Shown in pieces: positions 50,891 through 59,450 of a DNA stretch of 64,000 nucleotides. The notes under the pieces are model-generated. The model saw only the letters and a program-made list of their open reading frames with translations. It did no database searches and was not told where the DNA came from. A program made the position numbers and the translations under genes. This DNA is from Pedobacter sp. ISL-64 (GTDB lineage Bacteria; Bacteroidota; Bacteroidia; Sphingobacteriales; Sphingobacteriaceae). Where the stretch lies: contig NZ_JAGGPU010000001.1 in the NCBI RefSeq assembly GCF_018613605.1, positions 372,001-436,000 on the forward strand, written 5' to 3'. Position 1 is the stretch's first letter. Every line of letters begins with the position of its first letter.

Positions 50891-51817
50891 ATGATTAATA
50901 AAGGGTTATCCAAAATGGGTATATTTTTATTAAATATGCTCTCACTGTTGCCGCTATTTATTTTATACAGATTGGCGGATGTTTTTTATGTGTTAATATT
51001 TTATGTTTTTGGTTACCGCCGGAAAGTGGTTAAAGAAAATCTGGTTAATGCATTCCCCGAGAAAAATACTACAGAAATTAATACCGTAGAGAAACGTTTT
51101 TATAAGTTTTTTTCTTCACTTTTTATTGAAGTGATTAAAATGAAAAGCATTTCTGAAAAGGAATTAAATAAAAGGGTAAAATTTAAAAATGCCGATCTGG
51201 TAGAAGCTTATCTCAAAAATAACGAAAGTGTGCTTTTCTGTTCATCACATTATGGCAATTATGAATGGGTGTGCATGGCTATTGGCTTAAACTTTTCTGG
51301 CAAACATTACCCAATTTATAAACCGTTGAGCAGCGAAGCTTTTGATAATTGGTTTTTGACCATGAGAAGCAGGTTTGGCAACCATATGGTGTCTATGCGT
51401 CAAACTTTAAGGGCTATTCAATCGAGTAAAAATGAACCGACCATGTTTACTTTTGGAAGCGATCAGGCACCTTCAAAAGATGAATCGAATTACTGGACAA
51501 CTTTTTTAAATCAGGAATCTTCCATCCAGTTAGGGGTTGAGAAAATAGCCAGAAAAACAAACCGCCCGGTGTTTTACCTCAAAATAAATTATTTAAAAAG
51601 AGGCTATTACGAAGTAGATTGTGTGCCGATCTGTTTAAACCCAGCAGAAACTGCTGAATTCGAAATCACCGAAATGCATACGCACTTTTTAGAGGATATG
51701 ATCAAAGAAGCACCGGCTTACTGGTTATGGAGCCACCGCAGATGGAAATATAAACCTGAGCAAAAGATTTCAGAAATCATCAAAAAAGATCAGAACATAA
51801 TGGATGCCATGGCTTAG
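50891..51817 (+). CDS. Lipid A-type lysophospholipid acyltransferase, copy 1
   Basis: A 308-residue LpxL/HtrB family acyltransferase with an N-terminal membrane helix (about 10-38). FCSSHYGNYEW holds the catalytic HX4E motif, and TFGSDQAPS and HRRWKYKP are conserved with other family members. It would add a late acyl chain to lipid A or another lipid at the inner membrane face. The next gene is a close copy in the same order. Confidence 0.87.
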   Translation: MINKGLSKMGIFLLNMLSLLPLFILYRLADVFYVLIFYVFGYRRKVVKENLVNAFPEKNTTEINTVEKRFYKFFSSLFIEVIKMKSISEKELNKRVKFKNADLVEAYLKNNESVLFCSSHYGNYEWVCMAIGLNFSGKHYPIYKPLSSEAFDNWFLTMRSRFGNHMVSMRQTLRAIQSSKNEPTMFTFGSDQAPSKDESNYWTTFLNQESSIQLGVEKIARKTNRPVFYLKINYLKRGYYEVDCVPICLNPAETAEFEITEMHTHFLEDMIKEAPAYWLWSHRRWKYKPEQKISEIIKKDQNIMDAMA

Positions 51818-51907
51818 GCTAATCCATTTGTCTAAATATGAAATCTAACATTTTCGTGGCATAATTTTTTAAGGTGCTTTTTAAATTAGCACTATAAAAT
51901 TTCTGGT

Positions 51908-52822
51908 ATGATTAAAAAGGGGATTTCCCATTTGGGAGTATTTTTTTTAGGCGTATTATCTCTGCTCCCATTATCTGTTTTATACATTTTGGCCGATGGA
52001 GCTTATTTACTACTGTATTTTGTTTTCGGCTACCGACGTAAAGTTGTTCGGGAAAATTTATTAAATGCACTTCCTGATAAAACATTACAAGAGATTTTGG
52101 TTATCGAAAAACGCTTTTACCGGTACCTCGCTTCGCTGGTCTTCGAGATTATTAAAATGAGCAGTATCTCAAAAAAAGAAATCGAAAGGCGTTTCATATT
52201 TAAAAACAAAGAGCAGGTTCAGGAATATTTAGATCGAGGAGAAAGTGTGTTGATCTGTGCAGCACACTATGGTAACTGGGAGTGGGGAACTTTGGGTATA
52301 GGGCTTAACTTTTCTGCAGATCATTATCCAATTTACAAACCCTTAACAAATTCGACAGTTGATCATTGGTTTAAAAAAGTACGTAGTAAATTTGGCAATA
52401 AATTAATTGCCATGCGGCAAACCATACGGGCTTTGCAGGCGAGTAAAGATAAACCGAGCATATTTAGTTTTGGGAATGACCAGGCACCCTCAAAAGACGA
52501 GTCGCATTATTGGACAAGTTTTATGCATCAGCCCAGCTCCGTTCAGTTAGGGATTGAAAAAATTGCAAAACGTACTAACCAGCCTATCTTTTATTTCAAA
52601 ATCAATGTGCTTAAACGTGGTTTTTACATGGTAGATTGTGTGCCCCTTTGTTTAAATCCGGCCGGGACCGCTGAATTCGAAATTACTGAAATGCACACCG
52701 GTTTTTTGGAAGAAATTATCAGGGCAAAGCCCGAGTATTGGCTTTGGAGCCATAAAAGGTGGAAGTATAAACCTAAACATCAACTTCTTTTTACCACAAA
52801 TGAATTGCTGAAGCAGGCATAA
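51908..52822 (+). CDS. Lipid A-type lysophospholipid acyltransferase, copy 2
   Basis: A 304-residue paralogue of the preceding gene, alignable over its full length with identical blocks such as FGYRRKVV, NQP/NRP-type segments, CLNPA-TAEFEITEMHT and RRWKYKP/KRWKYKP. CAAHYGNWEW carries the HX4E motif. The 90-base spacer and similar layout point to tandem duplication followed by divergence, which may have given different acyl-chain or site specificity. Confidence 0.87.
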   Translation: MIKKGISHLGVFFLGVLSLLPLSVLYILADGAYLLLYFVFGYRRKVVRENLLNALPDKTLQEILVIEKRFYRYLASLVFEIIKMSSISKKEIERRFIFKNKEQVQEYLDRGESVLICAAHYGNWEWGTLGIGLNFSADHYPIYKPLTNSTVDHWFKKVRSKFGNKLIAMRQTIRALQASKDKPSIFSFGNDQAPSKDESHYWTSFMHQPSSVQLGIEKIAKRTNQPIFYFKINVLKRGFYMVDCVPLCLNPAGTAEFEITEMHTGFLEEIIRAKPEYWLWSHKRWKYKPKHQLLFTTNELLKQA

Positions 52823-52836
52823 TTTCCTAAATATTT

Positions 52837-52844
52837 TATATTTG
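52837..52844 (+). promoter_or_regulatory. Probable -7 box of the serine hydrolase gene
   Basis: TATATTTG matches TAnnTTTG, 19 bases before the ATG. The upstream box is not clear. Confidence 0.35.
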
Positions 52845-52862
52845 TTGGTATAACGCCTACCC

Positions 52863-54053
52863 ATGAAAACCTTCAAAAAAATATTACTGTTCCTGATCTA
52901 TGCATTTTTTTTATCGCTGTTCGCACTGTTTCTCTGGAAGCCTTATCTGTTAAATGTATTAAAATATAGAACACCTGGTGCTGAAACATATAAAATTTTC
53001 CCACAGGAAATTTCACTTAAAAGTGATTCTGCCTTTCATTTTATCAGATCGGCCAGGCAACGGAACGATTTAGATACACTTCATGTTCTGGATGGAAATA
53101 ATCAATCTGTTCCATTGAAAGAATATTTAAAAAATGGAGCGGTCAACGCTTTTATCGTGATCAGGAATGACAGTGTTTTATACGAAAAATATGATAAAGG
53201 TTATCGTGATAGCACCTTAACTGCCATTTTTTCTGGTGCCAAAAGCATGGTTTCTATTATGATCGGACAAGCATTAAATGATCATAGCATTAAAAGTTTA
53301 AACGAGAAAGTAACCGAGTATATTCCCGAGTTAAAATCAAATCCAGCTTTTCAAGAGATCACACTAAAAAACCTATTAGATATGAAATCCGGCCTGGAGT
53401 TTCAGGATGCTGTAGGTGGGATTGTTAAGGCATTTTTTTCTGATGAAGCCAAATATTATTATACGGATGATATGGAAGCCCAATTGATGAAAGTTAAACT
53501 GGTGAATAAACCCGGCACGGTTTGGAAGTACAAAAGCATCGATCCGATTGTGTTGGGCTGGGTTTTGCAAAAGGCAACTGGTAAATCGGTAGCGCAATAT
53601 TTTGAAGCGAATGTATGGAAACAGATCGGTACGCAATATAACGCCACCTGGGGATTAGATCAGGTTAACGGTTTAACAAACACTGCAAGTCGCTTTCAGG
53701 TTACGGCTATCGATTTCGCCAAAATTGGTCGATTATATTTAAATAAAGGCAAATACAAGGGGAAACAGATTGTTCCAGAAAGCTGGGTAAATCAATCGAT
53801 AAATATAGGTGCCGAAAAACCTGCATCGGCAAAAGGCTGGCAAAAATCAGCCCATCACTATCTTTGGTGGGTTCCACAGGAAGGTGATAACGGCGATTAT
53901 GCTGCAGAAGGCATGCTCGGCCAAAGGTTGTACATTGATCCGAAAACAAAAACCATTATTGTTCAGTTTGCCGATCACGGCGCAGGGAATTATCCCTATC
54001 GAAAAATCAGCCGGTATTTGAGTGGATTGCCATTTAAATACCCTAGGCCTTAA
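52863..54053 (+). CDS. Serine hydrolase, class C beta-lactamase fold
   Basis: A 396-residue protein with an N-terminal membrane or signal segment (about 7-27). FSGAKSMVS gives the SxxK active-site motif, WKYKSIDPIVLG the Tyr region of the YxN equivalent, and VQFADHGAGNYPY the HxG-like third motif. Such proteins act as esterases, D-amino-acid peptidases or penicillin-binding-like enzymes; real beta-lactamase activity is not implied. Its stop codon lies in the following inverted repeat. Confidence 0.87.
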   Translation: MKTFKKILLFLIYAFFLSLFALFLWKPYLLNVLKYRTPGAETYKIFPQEISLKSDSAFHFIRSARQRNDLDTLHVLDGNNQSVPLKEYLKNGAVNAFIVIRNDSVLYEKYDKGYRDSTLTAIFSGAKSMVSIMIGQALNDHSIKSLNEKVTEYIPELKSNPAFQEITLKNLLDMKSGLEFQDAVGGIVKAFFSDEAKYYYTDDMEAQLMKVKLVNKPGTVWKYKSIDPIVLGWVLQKATGKSVAQYFEANVWKQIGTQYNATWGLDQVNGLTNTASRFQVTAIDFAKIGRLYLNKGKYKGKQIVPESWVNQSINIGAEKPASAKGWQKSAHHYLWWVPQEGDNGDYAAEGMLGQRLYIDPKTKTIIVQFADHGAGNYPYRKISRYLSGLPFKYPRP

Positions 54054-54145
54054 CCGCAAAGTACGCTAAGAAATGGACGCAAAGAGCACTGTGCAATACG
54101 CAACTTTGTATTCTTTGCTGAAAACTTTGTGCCCTTTGCGGTTAA
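54050..54145. repeat. Word array, GCAAAG/CTTTG, period about 9
   Basis: TTAACCGCAAAG at 54050-54061 pairs perfectly over 12 bp with CTTTGCGGTTAA at 54134-54145. Between them are GCTAAG (54065), GCAAAG (54079) and CTTTG at 54104, 54113 and 54125. The array includes the serine hydrolase stop codon. Confidence 0.8.
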
Positions 54146-54171
54146 ATTTTTAAATAGTACATTGCCTCTAC

Positions 54172-55215
54172 ATGGAAAATAACGATGTAAGAATTTCGAA
54201 AAAGAAGCCGATTTTTCCGGTAACTCCTGCTTTGCAGAAATATTTACGTACTTACCAGCGCGAAGCAAAATTGCCCATCGGTTATAATGATTTAATGCAG
54301 TTTAACGAAGCTTTTCCTTTAATGGATAAGTTTGGGAAGGACTCGCTCTGGGAAGGGCCGATTTATGCACAGGATTTAATTGAAACTTTGCATGATGGTT
54401 TAAAGGAAATTTATGCAAACTTAAAAGCATCTGGCAATCTGCGGATTGTGGAGCATAAATACATTGATAAAATAGAATATTGCACCTTCGGAAATACCCA
54501 TCCATTTCGTATCCGCATTGTAAACCGTTTAAATGATGTTTACGATTATTTCTATATTAAAAAAGCCGATGCTTCGCGGATTTATGGCTTGGAAATGGAA
54601 GAAATCCTTTCACCCAATCAGGTAAATTATCTTGTTGATGGCAATACCTTAGTGGAAGAACATATTGCGGGGATTCCGGGGGATGTTTTTACAAAAGGAC
54701 AATTATATACACCTGAGTTTAATCCGACCAGGATAGCAAAAGAGTTCGTAAAGTTTAATGAACGTTGTTTGATTATGCTTTTGGGTGATATGCGAGCGTA
54801 TAATTTTGTGGTACAGATTACACCCGATTTTGATGATATTCAGTTTCGTATCCGTGCAATAGATTTCGACCAACAGTTTTACGAAGGGAATTTAAAGGTT
54901 TATTTGCCCCAGTTTTTTAAAGAGAACTTGCCATATGTAAAAATGAGCATGGAGCAATTAACTGAGAAAACCGTACTTCAATACCAACAAGAAGAACGCT
55001 CGTCTATTGTGCACCGTGTAAGAAGCGAACGGCACCGTCTAACCGATCTCCGTGATGTTTCTAATAAGGAAGAATTAACCACACCTGAGAACATCGCGCT
55101 GCTAAAACAGAGTATGAGCGATTATTTTAAGGATACAAATTATTTGCGCTGTAAAACCATGACCGATATTATTGAATTGAACATTAAAAATATTATTAGG
55201 CAGGTTAAGTTATAA
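54172..55215 (+). CDS. Unknown protein with kinase-like motifs
   Basis: A 347-residue soluble protein I do not recognise by name. Its middle resembles an atypical phosphotransferase fold: YFYIKKAD (about 126-133) could be the ATP-binding Lys strand, VEEHIAGIPGD (161-171) a hinge region, LLGDMRAYNFVV (203-214) the catalytic loop with Asp and Asn five positions apart, and RAIDFDQ (228-234) the metal-binding Asp. The glycine-rich loop is not obvious. It stands between repeats with its own hairpins downstream. An inactive or unrelated fold is possible. Confidence 0.5.
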   Translation: MENNDVRISKKKPIFPVTPALQKYLRTYQREAKLPIGYNDLMQFNEAFPLMDKFGKDSLWEGPIYAQDLIETLHDGLKEIYANLKASGNLRIVEHKYIDKIEYCTFGNTHPFRIRIVNRLNDVYDYFYIKKADASRIYGLEMEEILSPNQVNYLVDGNTLVEEHIAGIPGDVFTKGQLYTPEFNPTRIAKEFVKFNERCLIMLLGDMRAYNFVVQITPDFDDIQFRIRAIDFDQQFYEGNLKVYLPQFFKENLPYVKMSMEQLTEKTVLQYQQEERSSIVHRVRSERHRLTDLRDVSNKEELTTPENIALLKQSMSDYFKDTNYLRCKTMTDIIELNIKNIIRQVKL

Positions 55216-55223
55216 ATTTATAA

Positions 55224-55253
55224 GTGCTGTCAGATGGTAACATCTGACGGCAC
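55224..55253. terminator. Strong hairpin after the kinase-like gene
   Basis: GTGCTGTCAGATG at 55224-55236 and CATCTGACGGCAC at 55241-55253 form a 13-bp stem with one T-G pair and a GTAA loop, 9 bases after the stop codon. The T-run is missing, so it may be a stability element rather than a terminator. Confidence 0.55.
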
Positions 55254-55267
55254 GAGGAAAAGACAAA

Positions 55268-55301
55268 ATAAAAACGGCTGACAATTTGCCAACCGTTTTT
55301 G
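55268..55301. terminator. Bidirectional terminator between convergent genes
   Basis: AAAACGG at 55271-55277 and CCGTTTT at 55293-55299 form a stem with A-rich left and T-rich right flanks. It serves the rightward gene ending at 55215 and the leftward gene ending at 55331. Confidence 0.7.
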
Positions 55302-55330
55302 AGTGAATCTAGAAAGAGCGTCCAAAGTTT

Positions 55331-55891
55331 TTAGGCGTGCTGCCCTTCGTGAACACCTTCGGCAAATTCCTCTACAATTTTATCGTTAAAAGCAGGTAAA
55401 TCTTCTGGTGTACGGCTCGTAACCAAACCTTGGTCTACAACCACCTCCTCATCTGACCAAAGTGCACCTGCATTGATCAGATCCTGTGAAATATTTTTTA
55501 CCGAGGTCATTTTTCTGCCTTGAACCACATCTGCATTAATTAAGGTTTGAGGTCCATGACAGATTGCTGCAACTGGTTTCCCATCGGCAAAGAACGATTT
55601 TACAAAGGCTATCGCATCTTCGTTAACACGAAGCTGATCAGGATTGATAACACCGCCCGGTAAAAGCAAACCATTATAATCTTCGGCATTTGCTTCAGAA
55701 ATGGTTTTGTCTACATCAACTTCTATCGACCAATGATCATGGTCCCAGGCTTTTATTTTTCCGCTTTTTGAGGAGATAATGTGAACGGTTGCGCCCTCTT
55801 CTTTTAACCTTTTAACTGGCTCGGTTAATTCTACTTCTTCAAATCCGCTTTCTGTAAGTACAGCAATAGTGCGGTTACTTAATTGTCCCAT
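55331..55891 (-). CDS. DJ-1/PfpI family protein
   Basis: A 186-residue PfpI-like protein. LLLPGGVINPDQLR and VAAICHGPQTLI with the catalytic Cys-His (AICHG) are conserved, and VTSRTPEDLPAF follows. Members act as chaperones, deglycases or peptidases; the stress-linked subgroup often called general stress protein 18 is closest by eye. It stands alone on the minus strand. Confidence 0.92.
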   Translation of the reverse strand: MGQLSNRTIAVLTESGFEEVELTEPVKRLKEEGATVHIISSKSGKIKAWDHDHWSIEVDVDKTISEANAEDYNGLLLPGGVINPDQLRVNEDAIAFVKSFFADGKPVAAICHGPQTLINADVVQGRKMTSVKNISQDLINAGALWSDEEVVVDQGLVTSRTPEDLPAFNDKIVEEFAEGVHEGQHA

Positions 55892-56012
55892 AATCTTTAA
55901 ATTTTTAATAGGTAATGTATTAAAGACAGTTCGGGGAAATTATTGTTTTTAGAAATTTGAGATTAAGGTGGTATCTTTTATTCCAATCCATTTAACAAAT
56001 TCCATAGGGGGG

Positions 56013-56099
56013 CGTCATCTCGACTGAAGTGCAACGAAATGGAGAGATCTTTGAACTAAATTAATTTACATAGATTTTTCGACTGCGCTCGAAATGACG
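56013..56099. repeat. GTCATCTCGACTG-type inverted repeat
   Basis: CGTCATCTCGACTG near 56013 pairs with the reverse of CGAAATGACG near 56090, with an inner AGATCT/AGATTT pair. It lies 34 bases past the stop of the glycosyltransferase gene and matches the repeats at 24957 and 38095. Confidence 0.75.
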
Positions 56100-56133
56100 A
56101 TACTTCGATAATTAATATATTGAGCTAAAATAC

Positions 56134-56880
56134 CTAGTCGTTAGTCCTACGGTGTTTTACAAAATACAAGGCCAAATTACCTGCAATAATGATGTGGTGA
56201 AAAATATTGGGTACTAAACCATAATATTTAGTAAAAATGTTAAACCGTTCTTTTAAGCTCTCGCGGTGTTTTTTCTTACTCATGCCACCAACCAGGTATT
56301 TCGCTACATAACGGTGAACATTAACAATATTAGATGCCTTTTTTGCCGCTTTGATGATCCAATCAATATCTGAACTGTACTTATAAGTTAAATCGTATGG
56401 TGTAATAATACTGCGGCGGATATAAATGGCTTGGTGGCTAATGTTCATGCCGTATTTAAAGCTGGTCCAATCAAATTCTTCGGGTGCTTCGTGCCTTCTG
56501 CGGCCTAAATTTTCCCAGTTATCATTGTACATTTCCGTTTCCCCGTAATAAATGTCGGCACCAGGGGCAGAGGCAAAAACATCCTCAACGGTATGTTCAT
56601 CATAAATCTCATCACCTGAGTTCATGAATAATACATAATCTCCCGTAGCCAGTGCTAAACCTTTGTTCATGGCATCGTAAATGCCTTTATCCGGTTCAGA
56701 TACAATTTTTGTAATCTGATCTTTGTAACGTTCAACAACCTGCAAAGTGCCATCTGTAGACGCCCCATCAATTACTATATATTCAATTTTTTTATAGGTC
56801 TGATTAAGGATAGACTGGATAGTGCGTTCGATATCGCGAACGTTATTGTATACAATGGTAATGACAGTTAGCTTTGGCAT
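56134..56880 (-). CDS. Glycosyltransferase family 2
   Basis: A 248-residue GT-A fold glycosyltransferase. LTVITIVYNNVRDIERTIQS at the N-terminus, VIDGASTDGTLQVV, and EPDKGIYDAMNKGLALATGD are typical of WcaA-type GT2 enzymes, and the DxD-like FMNSGDE supplies metal binding. It probably acts in capsule, exopolysaccharide or LPS synthesis. It starts one base after the nuclease gene's stop. Confidence 0.92.
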   Translation of the reverse strand: MPKLTVITIVYNNVRDIERTIQSILNQTYKKIEYIVIDGASTDGTLQVVERYKDQITKIVSEPDKGIYDAMNKGLALATGDYVLFMNSGDEIYDEHTVEDVFASAPGADIYYGETEMYNDNWENLGRRRHEAPEEFDWTSFKYGMNISHQAIYIRRSIITPYDLTYKYSSDIDWIIKAAKKASNIVNVHRYVAKYLVGGMSKKKHRESLKERFNIFTKYYGLVPNIFHHIIIAGNLALYFVKHRRTND

Positions 56881-56881
56881 G

Positions 56882-57973
56882 TTAGTCCATTAATTTTTTA
56901 AAGGTTTCTGCATCGGGGATCAAACCTTTAAATGCTTTTGGTAATATTGCACTGGTTTTGTAGGTAGAAACACCCATCGCTTTATTAAAATCGCGGAACG
57001 AAAACTCTACAATCTTATTTTTCTTTTCTTTGCAAAGTATTATGCCTATTGAGGGTTGCTCATGTGGTTGTTTAATGTATTCATCTAAAGCAGATAAATA
57101 AAAGTTCATTTTACCTAAATATTCGGGTTTAAATTTCCCGGTTTTAAGTTCAAAAACAACCAAACATTGTAAACGGCGGTTAAAAAATAAAAGATCTAAA
57201 AAATATTCTTCGTCTTCAACAATCAATCTATACTGGTTGCTGATAAATGCAAAATCAGTTCCTAACGACATTAATAACTTTTTGATATTTCGTACAATGC
57301 CACTTTCTAAAACACGTTCATCCTCTTCATCAACATCTTCTATATTAATGAAATCCAAGAGGTATTCATCTTTGAAAGATTGGAGTGCTTTGTTCCTTGT
57401 TTCTTCGTTGGTAATCGTTTTTGAAAAATTGTTAGGTAAACTGCCAGAATTACTATATGACTTATTTTTGAGGTGATGTTTTAATGTACTTACACTCCAG
57501 AATTCTATGGCCGCTTTTTGAATGTAATACGTTTTTTCCTCAATTGAATTTGAACCTTGTAAAACTTCGATGTGGTGAGTGAAACTAATATTGAAAAATG
57601 TTTTTTGAAATTGGTCCGTTACTGATGGACTAAATTCAATTTGCTTAATATCCGTGTGTTGTGATTGGTCCGTTATTGACGGACTAATTAGTATATGCTC
57701 TTCCCAAGATTCAAAAAAGAACCTCATCCGTTTAATATTTGTTCCAGAAAATCCTCTTAAGCCAGGTAATTCGGTCTGTAGATCAGCAGAAAGGTTGTCG
57801 ATAACCTTTGCGCCCCATTTCTCTTTCTTTATCTTTTCTGAAATGAATTTACCAACTGTAAAATATAATAGCAAAAGTTCTTTATTTACTAAAGTAGCAG
57901 CTTTATACCGACTCGATAAAATAGCTGATTTTAATGCTTTAATACTTTCAGAATAATTTGTGATGCTTTCCAT
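56882..57973 (-). CDS. DUF1016 PD-(D/E)XK nuclease (YhcG type)
   Basis: A 363-residue protein with an N-terminal DUF1016 region (about 5-165, LLLYFTVGKFISEK and LRGFSGTNIKRMRFFFE) and a C-terminal PD-(D/E)XK nuclease domain (about 225-345). The nuclease residues are Asp260 in YFLDLLFFN and Glu275/Lys277 in VVFELKTGKF. Residues 97-121 hold a direct repeat, SPSITDQ and SPSVTDQ, 18 residues apart, absent from the ordinary domain plan. It splits a glycosyltransferase pair and has no toxin or restriction partner nearby. DUF1016 proteins are widespread accessory genes of unknown role. Confidence 0.88.
   Translation of the reverse strand: MESITNYSESIKALKSAILSSRYKAATLVNKELLLLYFTVGKFISEKIKKEKWGAKVIDNLSADLQTELPGLRGFSGTNIKRMRFFFESWEEHILISPSITDQSQHTDIKQIEFSPSVTDQFQKTFFNISFTHHIEVLQGSNSIEEKTYYIQKAAIEFWSVSTLKHHLKNKSYSNSGSLPNNFSKTITNEETRNKALQSFKDEYLLDFINIEDVDEEDERVLESGIVRNIKKLLMSLGTDFAFISNQYRLIVEDEEYFLDLLFFNRRLQCLVVFELKTGKFKPEYLGKMNFYLSALDEYIKQPHEQPSIGIILCKEKKNKIVEFSFRDFNKAMGVSTYKTSAILPKAFKGLIPDAETFKKLMD
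57611..57682. repeat. Two palindromes inside the DUF1016 gene
   Basis: TTGGTCCGT-TACTG-ATGGACTAA at 57611 and TTGGTCCGT-TATTG-ACGGACTAA at 57665 are two copies, 54 bases (18 codons) apart. The second has near-perfect 9-base arms (8 of 9). They encode SPS[IV]TDQ in frame. Confidence 0.7.
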
Positions 57974-58096
57974 TTAACAGTTTCAGTCGCTATAAATTTA
58001 ATAAAGATTGACCAAATTTTTGTTTGTTGGAAAGAAAATTAGATTTTGCCAATTGAATTGTAAATAGAACTGTGAAACTTTATTAGAAGGTTGAGC

Positions 58097-59377
58097 TTAT
58101 TTCGGTTGCAGATCAATCAGTGTTTCGTAAAGATGGATATGCTCGGCAGCGATTACTTCTTCCGAGAAATCTGTTAAAATACTTAATCTGGCCGCTTTTT
58201 GGATTTCTTCTTTATTTGGACGGTGGTACAGCCACTCAATGCCGTTTGCTAAATCTTCCGCATTTTGATACTCTGCGAGATAGCCATTCTGCATGTGTTT
58301 CACCATATCAGGTATGCCACCAGTAGTAAAAGCAACAACGGGTGTAGCGCACGATAAACTTTCCATCACGGTATTGGGGAGGTTATCTTCCAATGATGGC
58401 GTAATAAATGCATCTGCAGCAGAATAACATTTCGCTAAATGATCATCTTTATTAATGGTGCCTAAAAAAGTGGTTTTGAAAGGAAATTCGGGCATTTCTG
58501 CATTTTCCTTATTTCCGAAAATAACCAATTCAATATTTCCTTTTTGTATTCCAGGCCTACGCGATAAAATTTCTAAAGCTTCGATTAAATAGGGGGTTCC
58601 TTTATGTTTGTCGTTTTTTGAAGGCATAAATCCGCTCATTAGTACAAACTTATCAGGATTGATCTTTAAGATTTTTTTCGCCTCCGATTTAACATAAGGT
58701 TTGAAAATTTTTGTTTCAATCGTATTTGGGATAACTGTAGCTTTCCTGGTGCCCAACAAACTGCTGAACTTTACAGATGCAGCCATCCATTTGCTAGGCG
58801 CCACAATGTGGAAATTCAATTCGGTATAAGCTTTTTGTTTACGTACCCAGGTTTTGTGCGAAATATCATTTTTGCCGCTTATTTTTAAAATCGGGCAATT
58901 ACCGCATTGTTGGTGAAAATTTTCGCATCCATAACGCACATGGCACCCACCTGTAAAAGCGTTGCTATCATGAAAAGTCCATACAATTGGCTTTTCCAGT
59001 TCATCAAGCTGCGCCAAAAACTTAGGATTTAAGAAACCGTGGTTTACCCAATGTAAATGGATAATGTCGGCATTTTTAACATCCGGATGATTAATTACTG
59101 AACGGCCAAACCACTGCAAACTGAAAGGTGTTTTTATCGATTTGCTGAGCCATTTTGCATAATATCTTTCAGATAAGATGTTATAAATGGCTTTGGCTTT
59201 TTGAAAAGGCGACTTGCTAAAGGTATCTATCTTCGGGTTTTGACCAAATTTATAGTAAACCAATACTTTTGAATCGATTCCACTGGCCTTTAAGGCATCA
59301 CTTAAACGCAAACAGGCACGCCCTGCTCCGCCATTTCCATCATAGGTATTTAGGTGTACTACTTTCAAATCAATCAA
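58097..59377 (-). CDS. Glycosyltransferase family 4
   Basis: A 426-residue GT-B fold retaining glycosyltransferase. VVHLNTYDGNGGAGRACLRL near the N-terminus is the acceptor-side loop, and the C-terminal domain has TPSLEDNLPNTVMESLSCATPVVAF, seen as SLEDNLPNTVMESLSC, the usual EX7E region. A Cys-rich segment, CHVRYGCENFHQQCGNC, occurs at about 145-161 and is found in a subset of these enzymes. It is part of a surface polysaccharide gene group with the GT2 gene. Confidence 0.92.
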   Translation of the reverse strand: MIDLKVVHLNTYDGNGGAGRACLRLSDALKASGIDSKVLVYYKFGQNPKIDTFSKSPFQKAKAIYNILSERYYAKWLSKSIKTPFSLQWFGRSVINHPDVKNADIIHLHWVNHGFLNPKFLAQLDELEKPIVWTFHDSNAFTGGCHVRYGCENFHQQCGNCPILKISGKNDISHKTWVRKQKAYTELNFHIVAPSKWMAASVKFSSLLGTRKATVIPNTIETKIFKPYVKSEAKKILKINPDKFVLMSGFMPSKNDKHKGTPYLIEALEILSRRPGIQKGNIELVIFGNKENAEMPEFPFKTTFLGTINKDDHLAKCYSAADAFITPSLEDNLPNTVMESLSCATPVVAFTTGGIPDMVKHMQNGYLAEYQNAEDLANGIEWLYHRPNKEEIQKAARLSILTDFSEEVIAAEHIHLYETLIDLQPK

Positions 59378-59450
59378 AAATACATTTTATTGTTTACGAA
59401 TATAAAATCTGTTGTGTATTTTCATGTATCAAAGCCAAACAAAATAAATT

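Noticed and set aside
56882..57973. DUF1016 gene as part of a restriction or toxin-antitoxin system
   Set aside because: No methyltransferase, antitoxin or specificity gene lies nearby; the neighbours are glycosyltransferases.
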